Below are positions 25,939 through 33,745 of a DNA stretch of 64,000 nt, one piece after another. The stretch is from JAFGBI01 sp964480725 (lineage in GTDB: Bacteria; Myxococcota_A; Polyangia; Polyangiales; Polyangiaceae). Below the pieces are notes generated by a model. The model ran no database searches, was not told the origin of the DNA, and was given only the letters and a program-made list of their open reading frames with translations. The translations under genes were made by a program, and so were the position numbers. How positions within the stretch are numbered: the first letter of the stretch is position 1; each line of letters opens with the position of its first letter. The stretch is from positions 20,031 through 84,030 of the forward strand of contig CAYZQO010000021.1 in NCBI GenBank assembly GCA_964480725.1, read 5' to 3'.

Positions 25939-27144
25939 TTACGGTGCCGGGTCCGCCTCGGGTTCGGGTTCGGGTTCGGGTTCGGGTTCGGGTTCGGGTT
26001 CGGGTTCGGGTTCGGGCTTGGCGGCGGCGGCCGGGGCGGGTCGTTCGAGCAGCTCGGCCTGCTTCAGCTTCTGCCGGTGCATCGCGCCGATCTGATGGCC
26101 AACGTACTGGTTGGCGTAGAAGAGCTGGTAGCCGAACTCCCACTTTCCCCACTCGACACCGAGCCGGAACGAGGTGGCCATGGTGCCGGGGTAGAGCGGG
26201 TCCACCGCGAGCGACGCGCTGCTGAAGGCGTCGACCACGACCACGGGGAAGGTGGCGTGCACCAGAGCGTTGATGGGCAAGCGCCCCACCCCGGGATTCG
26301 AATAGCGACCCTCGGCGACGGCACCACCCGCGATGGTCGCCTTACCGACCTGCGCGTTCGCAATCCCGATCCCGCCGAGCCCGAGGTTGTAGTTGGCCAG
26401 GGTGTGCTCGAGCGGAGAGTAGGAGGCCACCCCGAACGCGAGCGGCGCGTAGGCGCCCACGCCCCAGTTGAACCGGGTGTCGCCGCCGAGCAGCCCCACC
26501 GAGGGCAGGGCGTTGAGGGCGAAGAAACCCGATCCCGGCGCCGTGGCGAGCGACAGGGCGCCGTTCACGTTCAGGAACAGGTCGTCCGTCATGCTGTGGG
26601 CGTAGCCGAAGGGCAAGGTGACCGCGTTGGTCTTATCGCTGCCGTGCTCGAAGGCTCCGCCAAGCGAGAGCACCTCACCCGGCGCCGCGGTCGCCGTGCC
26701 GCGCTGCATCCACGCGCGGCCCCAGCGCAAGAAGTCGTCCGCAGTCCGGAGCTGGAAGCCGAGCGCGCTCGTTCCCATCCCGACGCTCCCGTTGCAGGCG
26801 TGGTTGATGAGCGCCGCTACCGCGAGGTCGGAGTTGTCTTCGGCGTGCAGGTTCCAGTCGTTCCCCTCGACCGCGATGAAGCGGTCCACGGCCGCCCCAT
26901 CCAGGTTGAAGTCGATCCCACAGATGGTCCCCTGACAGGCCGCACCCGTCGTCGAGCTGTCCGGACAGGCCTGGAACCACTCCTCCCGGGCGCGCTGGGA
27001 CAACATCTCCTCCATCTCGGGGAGCCCGGCCCGAACGGTTGTGGCCAGCGACAGGACGGCGAGGAGCGCCGCCGCTCCGCCAAGGGCGGGGGGGCGCGGG
27101 ATGGGGTGGCGGGAGTCGAGGCGGCGAGACGATGCAGCGGTCAT
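25939..27144 (-). CDS. Exported outer-membrane-like protein with Glu-Pro repeat tail
   Basis: 401 residues from the ATG at 27144. A signal peptide is visible ('GGAAALLAVLSLATTVRAGLPE'). The N-terminal half has a four-cysteine segment ('FQACPDSSTTGAACQGTICGI', 'NHACNGS'), and the C-terminal half has strand-like repeats ('FNWGVGAYAPLAFGVASYS', 'WGKWEFGYQLFYANQYVG') suggesting a beta-barrel or porin-like body. The last 25 residues are an alternating Glu-Pro run encoded by nine copies of a hexamer. I do not recognise the family. Convergent with tyrS (53 bp apart), divergent from the MlaF-like ATPase. Confidence 0.75.
   Translation of the reverse strand: MTAASSRRLDSRHPIPRPPALGGAAALLAVLSLATTVRAGLPEMEEMLSQRAREEWFQACPDSSTTGAACQGTICGIDFNLDGAAVDRFIAVEGNDWNLHAEDNSDLAVAALINHACNGSVGMGTSALGFQLRTADDFLRWGRAWMQRGTATAAPGEVLSLGGAFEHGSDKTNAVTLPFGYAHSMTDDLFLNVNGALSLATAPGSGFFALNALPSVGLLGGDTRFNWGVGAYAPLAFGVASYSPLEHTLANYNLGLGGIGIANAQVGKATIAGGAVAEGRYSNPGVGRLPINALVHATFPVVVVDAFSSASLAVDPLYPGTMATSFRLGVEWGKWEFGYQLFYANQYVGHQIGAMHRQKLKQAELLERPAPAAAAKPEPEPEPEPEPEPEPEPEPEADPAP
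25961..26014. repeat. (GGTTCG)9 hexanucleotide microsatellite in coding sequence
   Basis: Nine perfect tandem copies of GGTTCG, read on the minus strand as alternating Pro and Glu codons at the C-terminus of the 25939-27144 protein. Being a multiple of three, copy-number change would alter the tail length without a frameshift. Confidence 0.97.
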
Positions 27145-27424
27145 GGGACGATCGATGAGTTTACGCCTCTTCGTCCGACGGCGTAAAGGCCCAGCACCCG
27201 GGGGCCGACGGCCCACGCACGGCCCCCACGACGAGGGGCCGCTGAACCCCGGTCCTCGCTTCTCTGCCAGGCGCAGCGGCGCCGCCGGGAGGCCCTCGCC
27301 ATGGTTTCTGCCGGCCCTCGGTGGGCGTCGCGGAGGGGGGCCCCGGCGCGGGCGCTGCGAATGGCGAATCTCGTCAGTGCCCCAGCGGGACAGGGGCGAG
27401 GGGCCACTGGTAGACTCCCGGCCC

Positions 27425-28114
27425 GTGAACGACGGCCTCACGCTGTCCCAGGCGACACTCCGCTTCGGCGATCTCACCGTGCTCAACGCGGTCGATCTCG
27501 AGCTCGAGCGCGGGGAGTGTCTGCTCGTGGGCGGGGAGAGCGGCGCGGGCAAGAGCACCTTCCTCGAGGTCTGCGCCGGGCTCGTGACGACGACCAGCGG
27601 GACGGTCACCCTGGCGGGGGAGCGCCCGGACCTCACGCGACCGAGCGAGCTCTTCCGGCGCGGAGTGCGGCGAGGCTACGTCTTCGAGGGCGGTGGCCTC
27701 CTCGCCAACCTGACCGCCCTCGCCAACGTCGAGCTTCCGCTCCGGTACCACGCGGATGTCCTGGATCTGGACGCGCGCGAGAGCGATCGCCGTGCCCGCG
27801 ATGCCCTGGCGCGGCTCCGCGTCGGCCAGTCCGACCTGCACGCGCTGCCGGCGCACCTGAGCTTCGGTGTGCGCAAGCGCGTCGCGATGGCGCGCGCCCT
27901 TGCCCTCGAGCCGAACTTCTTCTTCTGCGACGACCCCGACTCGGGGCTCGACGCCTCCACCGCCAACCTGGTCTACGACGTCCTGGTCCAGCTCCGCGAC
28001 GATTCCGGGGTGACCATGGTGGTGACGACGAACAGCCGCGTGCTGCTCGATCGCCTTCGCCTGCGCTCCAAGGAGCTCGTCAGCGGCTACCTCATGGACC
28101 GCCACTTCGCCTGA
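27425..28114 (+). CDS. MlaF-like ABC transporter ATP-binding protein with altered motifs
   Basis: 229 residues from a GTG at 27425; the open frame extends further upstream but without coding character. Walker A 'GGESGAGKST' (Lys43) is normal. The rest resembles MlaF segment by segment, but the key residues differ: the Q-loop reads 'VFEGGGLL' (Glu88 for Gln), the signature is 'LSFGVRKR' instead of LSGGM/Q, the Walker B is 'FFFCDDPDSGLD' (Asp170 at the catalytic Glu position) and the switch histidine is Asn203 in 'VVTTNSR'. It may be a slow or regulatory ATPase, perhaps the partner of the MlaE permease at 23606 (inference). Confidence 0.85.
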   Translation: MNDGLTLSQATLRFGDLTVLNAVDLELERGECLLVGGESGAGKSTFLEVCAGLVTTTSGTVTLAGERPDLTRPSELFRRGVRRGYVFEGGGLLANLTALANVELPLRYHADVLDLDARESDRRARDALARLRVGQSDLHALPAHLSFGVRKRVAMARALALEPNFFFCDDPDSGLDASTANLVYDVLVQLRDDSGVTMVVTTNSRVLLDRLRLRSKELVSGYLMDRHFA

Positions 28115-28167
28115 AGCCGCCGCGGCCCGTTGCCGTGCTTGCCGCCCCGCGGTAACAGTCGGGCCCC

Positions 28168-28773
28168 ATGCGCGTCGCCCCCCTGCTCACGACGAGCCTC
28201 GTCGCGGCCCTCGCCGCCTGCAGCAACGTCCGTCAGCTGCCGAACGGCGCCTTCCGCGTGCAGTGCCAGGACTACCTCGACGAGTGTCGCCAGGAGGCCG
28301 AGAACCACTGCCTCGGCCGTGACGGCGTGGTGGAGGTGAGCACGCGCGAGTACGACAAGCTGTACGGCACCGAGGGGCACGAGCGCGGCGTGTTGGTGAG
28401 CGAGGTGGTCTTCTACTGCGGCGACGACGCGCCGCGTGCGCCCATCCCGCTGCCCCCGCGCCCCTCCGCAACGGCGAGCGCGGCCTCCGGGGCGGTCACG
28501 GGACCGAGCGTGGATCCCGGGCTCGTCCCGCCCCCGGCGCCCAACCCCGCCGGTCTGCGCAAGCGCGTCTGTGTCCCCGGCACCACCCAGATGTGCGTGG
28601 GTCCGGGGGCCTGCGTCGGAGGTCAGGTGTGCGCCGCCGACGGCCTCGCCTGGGGCTCCTGCGACTGCGGGCCGACACCGGCCAACTCGACGGCGCCGGG
28701 GACGACCGGGTCGCCCGCGACCCCGCCGTCGCCGGGCGCTCAGCCGTCGCCGACGGAGAACCCGAGCGAGTAG
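28168..28773 (+). CDS. Cysteine-rich lipoprotein, unknown function
   Basis: 201 residues. Lipobox 'LAAC' gives the lipid anchor at Cys18. Residues 25-95 hold a small domain with several cysteines ('FRVQCQDYLDECRQEAENHCLG', 'VVFYCGDD'), then a Pro/Ala linker, a second Cys cluster ('RVCVPGTTQMCVGPGACVGGQVC', 'WGSCDCG') and a Thr/Pro tail. The second cluster resembles the short Cys motifs common in myxobacterial surface lipoproteins. Function unknown. Its last 34 bases overlap the end of the convergent gene 28740-29327. Confidence 0.8.
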   Translation: MRVAPLLTTSLVAALAACSNVRQLPNGAFRVQCQDYLDECRQEAENHCLGRDGVVEVSTREYDKLYGTEGHERGVLVSEVVFYCGDDAPRAPIPLPPRPSATASAASGAVTGPSVDPGLVPPPAPNPAGLRKRVCVPGTTQMCVGPGACVGGQVCAADGLAWGSCDCGPTPANSTAPGTTGSPATPPSPGAQPSPTENPSE

Positions 28774-29327
28774 CTGATCACGGTCGTTCCCGTCGAGGGC
28801 GGCGCGAACTGTACCTCGGAGAAGGCGGCGACGATGCAGTCCCGGAAGGGCGCGCCGCCCATGGCTGTCCGTGAGCCCTGGACGGTGGCGCGCCCGCCCT
28901 CGCGCGGGATCCTGAGATCGACGCCGAAGACTCCGCCCTTGCCCGGGGTCGCGACCAAAGCGTAGCACCGGCGGAAATCGTCGAAGCGCGCGGCGATGGC
29001 CGCCTGGAACGGCGCCTTGGTCGCCGCGTCGTTGGGGCCACCGCCGACGTGGAGCCCGACGTTGCGGACACGAACCTCCGGGAGCGGCTCCCCCGGTGGG
29101 CTCGACGCCGCGGCGGCGCCGTCTGCCGCGGGGGGCAGGGCGCCCACCTCGCCGCCCGCTGGCGGCTCCGACGCTGGGGCGCTCGCCGCGTCCGCGCTCG
29201 CAGCAGGGTCCTCTGCCCCCGTGGACGTGGGCGACGAGTCGGCGGGAGCCGATGCCGTGACGGGGCTGGGGCTACGGCAGCCGAGGACGACGGCGCCGAT
29301 CAGCAGGGATGGGGCGAAGCTGCGCAT
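28740..29327 (-). CDS. Lipoprotein with AgmX/TonB-like C-terminal domain
   Basis: 195 residues. Lipobox at Cys17 ('GAVVLGC'), then an Ala/Ser/Pro-rich linker to about residue 85. The C-terminal domain 'AIAARFDDFRRCYALVATPGKGG', 'VFGVDLRIPREGGRATVQ', 'FRDCIVAAFSEVQFAPPSTG' has the pattern of AgmX/PglI-type TonB-like domains: two cysteines and a closing FxPP motif. These are periplasmic protein-interaction modules. Convergent with, and overlapping, the preceding lipoprotein. Confidence 0.82.
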   Translation of the reverse strand: MRSFAPSLLIGAVVLGCRSPSPVTASAPADSSPTSTGAEDPAASADAASAPASEPPAGGEVGALPPAADGAAAASSPPGEPLPEVRVRNVGLHVGGGPNDAATKAPFQAAIAARFDDFRRCYALVATPGKGGVFGVDLRIPREGGRATVQGSRTAMGGAPFRDCIVAAFSEVQFAPPSTGTTVISYSLGFSVGDG

Positions 29328-29447
29328 TGGCGATCGGTATCGCGCCCGACCGTCCCTCGACAAGTTCCGCGGCGGCGACGGCCCAATCACGCGGATTCGA
29401 GTGGCGCCGAGCCTCTCCGCGGCGCCCATCTGTTCCCGCGCGCCGCG

Positions 29448-30827
29448 ATGTGGCATGCCGCGGCGGTGGGCGGAGCGGCTGCCGGCGGGCTCACGCGCGC
29501 GACGATACGGGGGCGAGGGTCGACCGGAAGAGCGGGGCGCGAAACCGCGGCGACGCTGCTGATCGGGCTGGCGTTCGGCAGCGCTTGCTCGAAGCCCGCC
29601 CCACCTCCGGAGCGGGGGGCCGCGAGCGCGGCCCCGACGGCGAGCGCGGTCCCGAGCACGGCGTCCTCGTCCCGCCCCGGCGCGACCCCGACAGCGTCGG
29701 CAACGGACACCGCGGCCCCGGAGACGGTCGAGCGCGCGGAGACGCCGGAGGCGGCAGACGCGGCCGGGCCACTCGCCGGCTGGATCGTCGACACGGCCGT
29801 ACCCGTCGCGCCCGCGGGCCCAGCGACCGCCTCCCCGCACGGAATCGTGCTCACCAAGCGCAACGGCGAGGCTGTGGTGGCGCGCCTCGGCGCGGGACAG
29901 CCGCGCGGAAAGAAGCCGGCGACGACCGCGATCGAGCCGCTCGAGCTCGCGCCGGCGGAGCTTTTCACGCGCGCGCCGCCGCCGGCCGTGGCCGGCGACG
30001 CGGCGTTCTTCGTGCACGGCGGCGCGGTCCGGCGCGCCGAGCTCCCGGCAGGCGGCGTCTCCGCGGTCGTGACCCGGGACGCTCGCGACGGCGGGCGGGT
30101 CGCCGCCGCCGTCATCAAGGCCGGCACGGGGATACCCCGCGTCGCGCTCACGTTCCTCGCGGAGCTGCCCTCGCGCCTGGTCGCGCGGCTCTTCGTCGAG
30201 GGGGCGCCCAGCGTGCTCACCCTCACCCCCGAGGGCTCGGAGGCGACCACGACGGCCCTCGCCGCGCTCGACCAGGAGCTCATCGCGGTCACCCTGGAGG
30301 CGCGCACGGGCATGAGCACGGTGCACGCGCGCCGGATCGCGCTCACGGGCGACGCGCCGCTGCCCGCGGAGGACGTGGTCGTCTGGGTCGGGGGCAGCGC
30401 GCAGGCCGTCACCGAGGTCGCCGTGGTGGCCGGACCCGGCGACGACAGCTGGGCCTTCACGGCGATCGAGCATGACGCGACCCGCTTCGGCCTGGCCCGG
30501 ATCCGCGTCGCCAAGGACCTCGCGCGCGCGCCGGAGGTCTTCTGGCGGGACTACCCCAATGGCGCCGATCCGGCCCCGGTCGCCACCGGCAGTGTGTGCG
30601 GGGAGACGGTGGTGCTGTATGCCCGGCCGTCGGCGCCCGCGCCACGCTCACCGCAGGAGCTCCACGCCGCGACGATGGGACCAGGTGGGCTCGGTCCCTC
30701 GCGCGTGGTGGCGACGGCACCAGCCTTCGCCAACGTCTCGCTCGCGACGCTCAAAGGCGGCGCTCTGGTGGGATACGTCGCCGAGGGTCGCACCTGGGCG
30801 ACGACGATCCGCTGTCCCACCCGGTGA
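29448..30827 (+). CDS. Exported lipoprotein-like protein, unknown function
   Basis: 459 residues. An N-terminal hydrophobic stretch ends 'LIGLAFGSACSKP', consistent with a lipoprotein if a later start is used; the ATG at 29448 leaves an unusually long n-region. A Ser/Thr/Ala linker leads to a beta-rich body, with repeated 'xVxxVxx' strands ('VTEVAVVAGPGDDSWAFTAIE'), resembling a propeller-like or repeat fold. No catalytic motif seen. Divergent from 28740-29327 over 120 bp. I do not recognise the family. Confidence 0.7.
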   Translation: MWHAAAVGGAAAGGLTRATIRGRGSTGRAGRETAATLLIGLAFGSACSKPAPPPERGAASAAPTASAVPSTASSSRPGATPTASATDTAAPETVERAETPEAADAAGPLAGWIVDTAVPVAPAGPATASPHGIVLTKRNGEAVVARLGAGQPRGKKPATTAIEPLELAPAELFTRAPPPAVAGDAAFFVHGGAVRRAELPAGGVSAVVTRDARDGGRVAAAVIKAGTGIPRVALTFLAELPSRLVARLFVEGAPSVLTLTPEGSEATTTALAALDQELIAVTLEARTGMSTVHARRIALTGDAPLPAEDVVVWVGGSAQAVTEVAVVAGPGDDSWAFTAIEHDATRFGLARIRVAKDLARAPEVFWRDYPNGADPAPVATGSVCGETVVLYARPSAPAPRSPQELHAATMGPGGLGPSRVVATAPAFANVSLATLKGGALVGYVAEGRTWATTIRCPTR

Positions 30828-31200
30828 GCGGACACCCATTGCCGTTCTCGAGCGCCGATCCGGTTGCCAATGGCGACGGAGCCCTGAGGAACGCCTTCGT
30901 CAAGGGCGAGGAGACGTCTTCCCGGGCTCCTCTCCCGAGATCGGCTCGCGGCCTCGGCCACGGTCGCTCCCCCCGATCGCTGCCGCACTTCATCTTGCGG
31001 ATGCGGCGCCACCAGTCGAGCCTGCCCTCGCTAGGCCGCTCGCCAAAGTAGCCCTCCTTCACCGCCTTCACCTCCTCGATGGTGTGGAAGGCTCAGGGAT
31101 ACTGCTCGTGCACGATCCTCACGGCCAGGGGCACGGCCTTGCGCCGGAGGATGGTGGAGACGAGCTGCACCGGTCCCGCGACTCCCATCGCGTCCACTTG
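30750..31200 (-). pseudogene. Possible gene remnant interrupted by an in-frame TGA
   Basis: The 719-bp stretch between the 30827 stop and nrfH (31547) contains no convincing intact gene. On the minus strand, however, there is a coherent block: 'PVQLVSTILRRKAVPLAVRIVHEQYP', a TGA at 31095-31093, then in the same frame 'AFHTIEEVKAVKEGYFGERP' and 'RLDWWRRIRKMKC'. The residue composition (acidic/basic helix-like, aromatic) differs from the Arg/Pro/Ala noise of shadow frames. It looks like a decayed gene of unknown family; a functional recoding of the TGA is possible but unsupported. Outer limits are approximate, and the part below 30827 would overlap the end of the upstream gene. Confidence 0.35.
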
Positions 31201-31459
31201 GTCTGACTCGCCTCGGCGTCGACGCCCTGCGACGCGGCGCACGCTATCACCCAGCCCGCACCAGAGCCAAGACCCTCGGCAGGGGGTCGGGACCCGCCGC
31301 CCAAGCGCGACGTCGTCCCGAGCCCCGCCGCCTGGGTTCGCTCGCTGCCTCGACGCGCCCGGAGGCTCCGCCGCGCCGCTCCGGGCGCTCGGCGTGGGGC
31401 CCCGCGCCGCAGCGCGGAGGGCCTCCGCCGGGGGGCGCCGGCGAAGCGCAGCGCTCGCG

Positions 31460-31473
31460 TTGACCCAGATCAA
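31460..31473. promoter_or_regulatory. FNR/CRP-family operator upstream of nrfHA
   Basis: TTGAC-CCAG-ATCAA differs from the FNR/ANR/DNR consensus TTGAT-N4-ATCAA at one position and keeps both half-sites and the four-base spacer. It lies 74 bases before the nrfH start codon, about right for a class II activator site given a short leader. It suggests that the nitrite reductase operon is switched on by an oxygen- or NO-sensing CRP/FNR regulator; no such regulator gene is in the window. Confidence 0.7.
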
Positions 31474-31546
31474 GGAACCGGCCACCCTTCCGCGGCGACC
31501 GTCGCGGTACCGAGCGACGGGGCCTCCGTCCCGAGCCACGCCGACC

Positions 31547-32140
31547 ATGACCGCCGAGCCCGCACCGAACGTCGACCGCACTGCGCCCCGAGCGGGCGGT
31601 GCCAGCGCGTTCCGCCGACCCTGGGCGCTGGTCTGGCTGCTGGCGGCGGTCAGCGGCGCGGGCGGCGGGGTCGGCGCCTACACCTTCCGCTACGCCGAGG
31701 GGTTCTCCTACCTCGGCAGCGATCCCGAGATCTGCGTCAACTGCCACATCATGCAGCCGCAGTACGACGGCTGGCAGAAGGCGAGCCACCACACCGTGGC
31801 CCGCTGCGTCGACTGCCACCTGCCCCACGATTTCGTGCCCAAGTACATCGCAAAGGCCGAGAACGGCTTCCGGCACGGCCGGGAGTTCACGGCCGGCACC
31901 TTCGAACAGCCGATCACGGTCAAGGCGCGGGGGCGGGCGATCCTGCAGGAGAACTGCGTGCTCTGCCACGCCGACCTCGTCGCCGACCTCGGGCCGGGCG
32001 CCCACGAGGGACCGGCGGGCGTCGAGTGCGTCCATTGCCACCCGACCGTTGGTCACGGCGAAAAGGCCGGCCTGGGCGGTCCCCTTCGGGCAAGCGAGAT
32101 CCGAGCCACAGACGCGGCGCCCCCAAGGGCGGGAGAGTGA
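31547..32140 (+). CDS. nrfH: Cytochrome c nitrite reductase small subunit (quinol dehydrogenase)
   Basis: 197 residues. One N-terminal membrane helix (about 27-47) is followed by four CXXCH heme-c sites: Cys63 (CVNCHIM, with the Met69 that ligates heme 1 in NrfH), Cys87 (CVDCH), Cys137 (CVLCH) and Cys161 (CVHCH). This is the NapC/NirT-family NrfH, which takes electrons from menaquinol in the inner membrane and passes them to NrfA. It is the first gene of the operon, and nrfA starts three bases after its stop. An FNR-type box lies upstream. The C-terminal 25 residues beyond the last heme are not conserved. Confidence 0.96.
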   Translation: MTAEPAPNVDRTAPRAGGASAFRRPWALVWLLAAVSGAGGGVGAYTFRYAEGFSYLGSDPEICVNCHIMQPQYDGWQKASHHTVARCVDCHLPHDFVPKYIAKAENGFRHGREFTAGTFEQPITVKARGRAILQENCVLCHADLVADLGPGAHEGPAGVECVHCHPTVGHGEKAGLGGPLRASEIRATDAAPPRAGE

Positions 32141-32143
32141 TCG

Positions 32144-33733
32144 ATGAGTGAAACGAGCAAGCAGAGCTGGTGGACGCGACGCGGGGTGATCGTGGCTGCG
32201 ATCGTAGGGGTCGCCGTGGTGTCGGCGGGAGTGGCGGCGCTGCTGGTCGACATCCTGGAGAAGAAGGTCGAGCGCCAACACGCCTACGTACGGGTCGTCG
32301 ACGTCGGCGAGGACGACACCGACCCCGCCAAGTGGCAGCCGAATTTCCCCTCTCAGTTCGATAGCTACCAGCGCACGGCGCTGAAGACGCAGACCCGCTT
32401 CGGCGGCCACGCTGGCAGTGAGACTCTGCCCGAGGAGAAGATCGACCGGCACCCGTGGCTGAAGCGGATGTTCCTCGGCTACGCCTTCTCCATCGACTAC
32501 CGCGATCGCCGCGGGCATGCCCACATGCTGTCCGACCAGGAGGCGACCAAGCGACTGGGCAAGCCGCAGTCCGGCTCTTGCCTGCACTGCCACGCATCCA
32601 TCATGCCTCTCTACCGCGAGCTCGGCGGGGGGGACGCGATGAAGGGCTTCGAGGAGTCGTACCGCTTCTCTTATCAGGAGCTCAACGCGAAGCTCCACCA
32701 GTCGGGACACGCTCACCCCGTCAGCTGCGTGGACTGCCACGACCCGAAGTCGATGGGGCTCCGGGTGACTCGCCCCGGCTTCATCCGTGGGATCCAGGCG
32801 CTGGCGGCCTCCGACGCCCCGGTGCCAGCGCTGCCCTCCATCACGCGCTGGCGCGAGGGCGACCGTGAGCGTCCCTTCGACCCCAACCGAGACGCCACGC
32901 GCAACGAGCTACGCTCGTTCGTCTGCGGACAGTGCCACGTCGAGTACTACTGCGGCACGAGCATGCCGCTCACCTTCCCCTGGGGGAAGGGCCTGAAGGT
33001 CGAGTCCGTCGAGGCCTTCTGGGACGAGCAGAAGCTGCCCGATGGCACTGCCTTCCTCGACTACACCCATGCCGAGACGGGAGCGCCCATCCTCAAGGCA
33101 CAGCACCCGGAATTCGAGCTCTGGAACCAGGGCATCCACTCGCGCAGCGGCGTCGCTTGCGCCGACTGCCACATGCCCTACATGCGCGAGGGCGCGACCA
33201 AAGTGAGCGATCATTGGGTGCGGAGCCCCCTGCTCAACGTGAACCGTGCCTGTCAGACCTGCCACCGGGTGGAGCAGCAGGAGCTGCTCGCGCGGGTGGA
33301 CTCCATTCAGGAGCGCAACTTCCTCCTGCTCGAGCGCAGCGGGGCCGCCATCGAGGCGTTGATCCAGGCCGTGGTGGACGCCAAGGCCCAGGGGGCGACT
33401 CCGGCGCAGCTCGCCCCCGCGCTCGCGGCGCAGCGCAAGGCACAGTGGCGCATCGACTTCATCGCGGCCGAGAACAGCATGGGCTTCCACGCGCCCCAGG
33501 AGGCCGCGCGGATCCTCGGCGAGGCCATCGACTACGCGCGGCAGGGGCAGCTCGCGCTCTACACCGGCAAGCCGCCAGCGCTCGCGCCCGTCGCGCCCGG
33601 CGCCCCGGCGGAGGGCACCCCAGCGTCGTCCGCCGCGGCCCCGACCACCGGTAGCGCCGTCGCCCCGACGCACTCGGCAGCGCCCGTGCCCACGGCGGCA
33701 CCCTCGAACGCCGCCGCACGGCCGACGCCGTAG
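32144..33733 (+). CDS. nrfA: Ammonia-forming cytochrome c nitrite reductase
   Basis: 529 residues. An N-terminal helix (about 14-36) serves as signal or anchor. Five hemes: Cys146 (CLHCH), Cys195 (CVDCH), Cys261 (CGQCHVEYY), Cys339 (CADCH) and Cys370 (CQTCH). NrfA features: 'FLGYAFSIDYRDRRGHAHM' with the active-site Arg, the Tyr in 'CHVEYY', and the His in 'HPEFELWNQGIHS'. The first heme site has CXXCH in place of the classical CXXCK, so the active-site heme would be His- rather than Lys-ligated, as in Campylobacter-type NrfA, or it is rearranged. Reduces nitrite to ammonium in the periplasm. The last about 60 residues are an added Ala/Pro/Ser tail. Confidence 0.96.
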   Translation: MSETSKQSWWTRRGVIVAAIVGVAVVSAGVAALLVDILEKKVERQHAYVRVVDVGEDDTDPAKWQPNFPSQFDSYQRTALKTQTRFGGHAGSETLPEEKIDRHPWLKRMFLGYAFSIDYRDRRGHAHMLSDQEATKRLGKPQSGSCLHCHASIMPLYRELGGGDAMKGFEESYRFSYQELNAKLHQSGHAHPVSCVDCHDPKSMGLRVTRPGFIRGIQALAASDAPVPALPSITRWREGDRERPFDPNRDATRNELRSFVCGQCHVEYYCGTSMPLTFPWGKGLKVESVEAFWDEQKLPDGTAFLDYTHAETGAPILKAQHPEFELWNQGIHSRSGVACADCHMPYMREGATKVSDHWVRSPLLNVNRACQTCHRVEQQELLARVDSIQERNFLLLERSGAAIEALIQAVVDAKAQGATPAQLAPALAAQRKAQWRIDFIAAENSMGFHAPQEAARILGEAIDYARQGQLALYTGKPPALAPVAPGAPAEGTPASSAAAPTTGSAVAPTHSAAPVPTAAPSNAAARPTP

Positions 33734-33745
33734 CCGGCTCGGCAA

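Noticed and set aside
25961..26014. Telomere-like or regulatory repeat
   Set aside because: It is simply the coding repeat of a Glu-Pro tail, in frame to the stop.
27041..27424. Upstream extension of the MlaF-like ATPase
   Set aside because: Composition is Arg/Gly/Pro noise over the promoter region of the divergent gene; the ATPase fold starts at the GTG at 27425.
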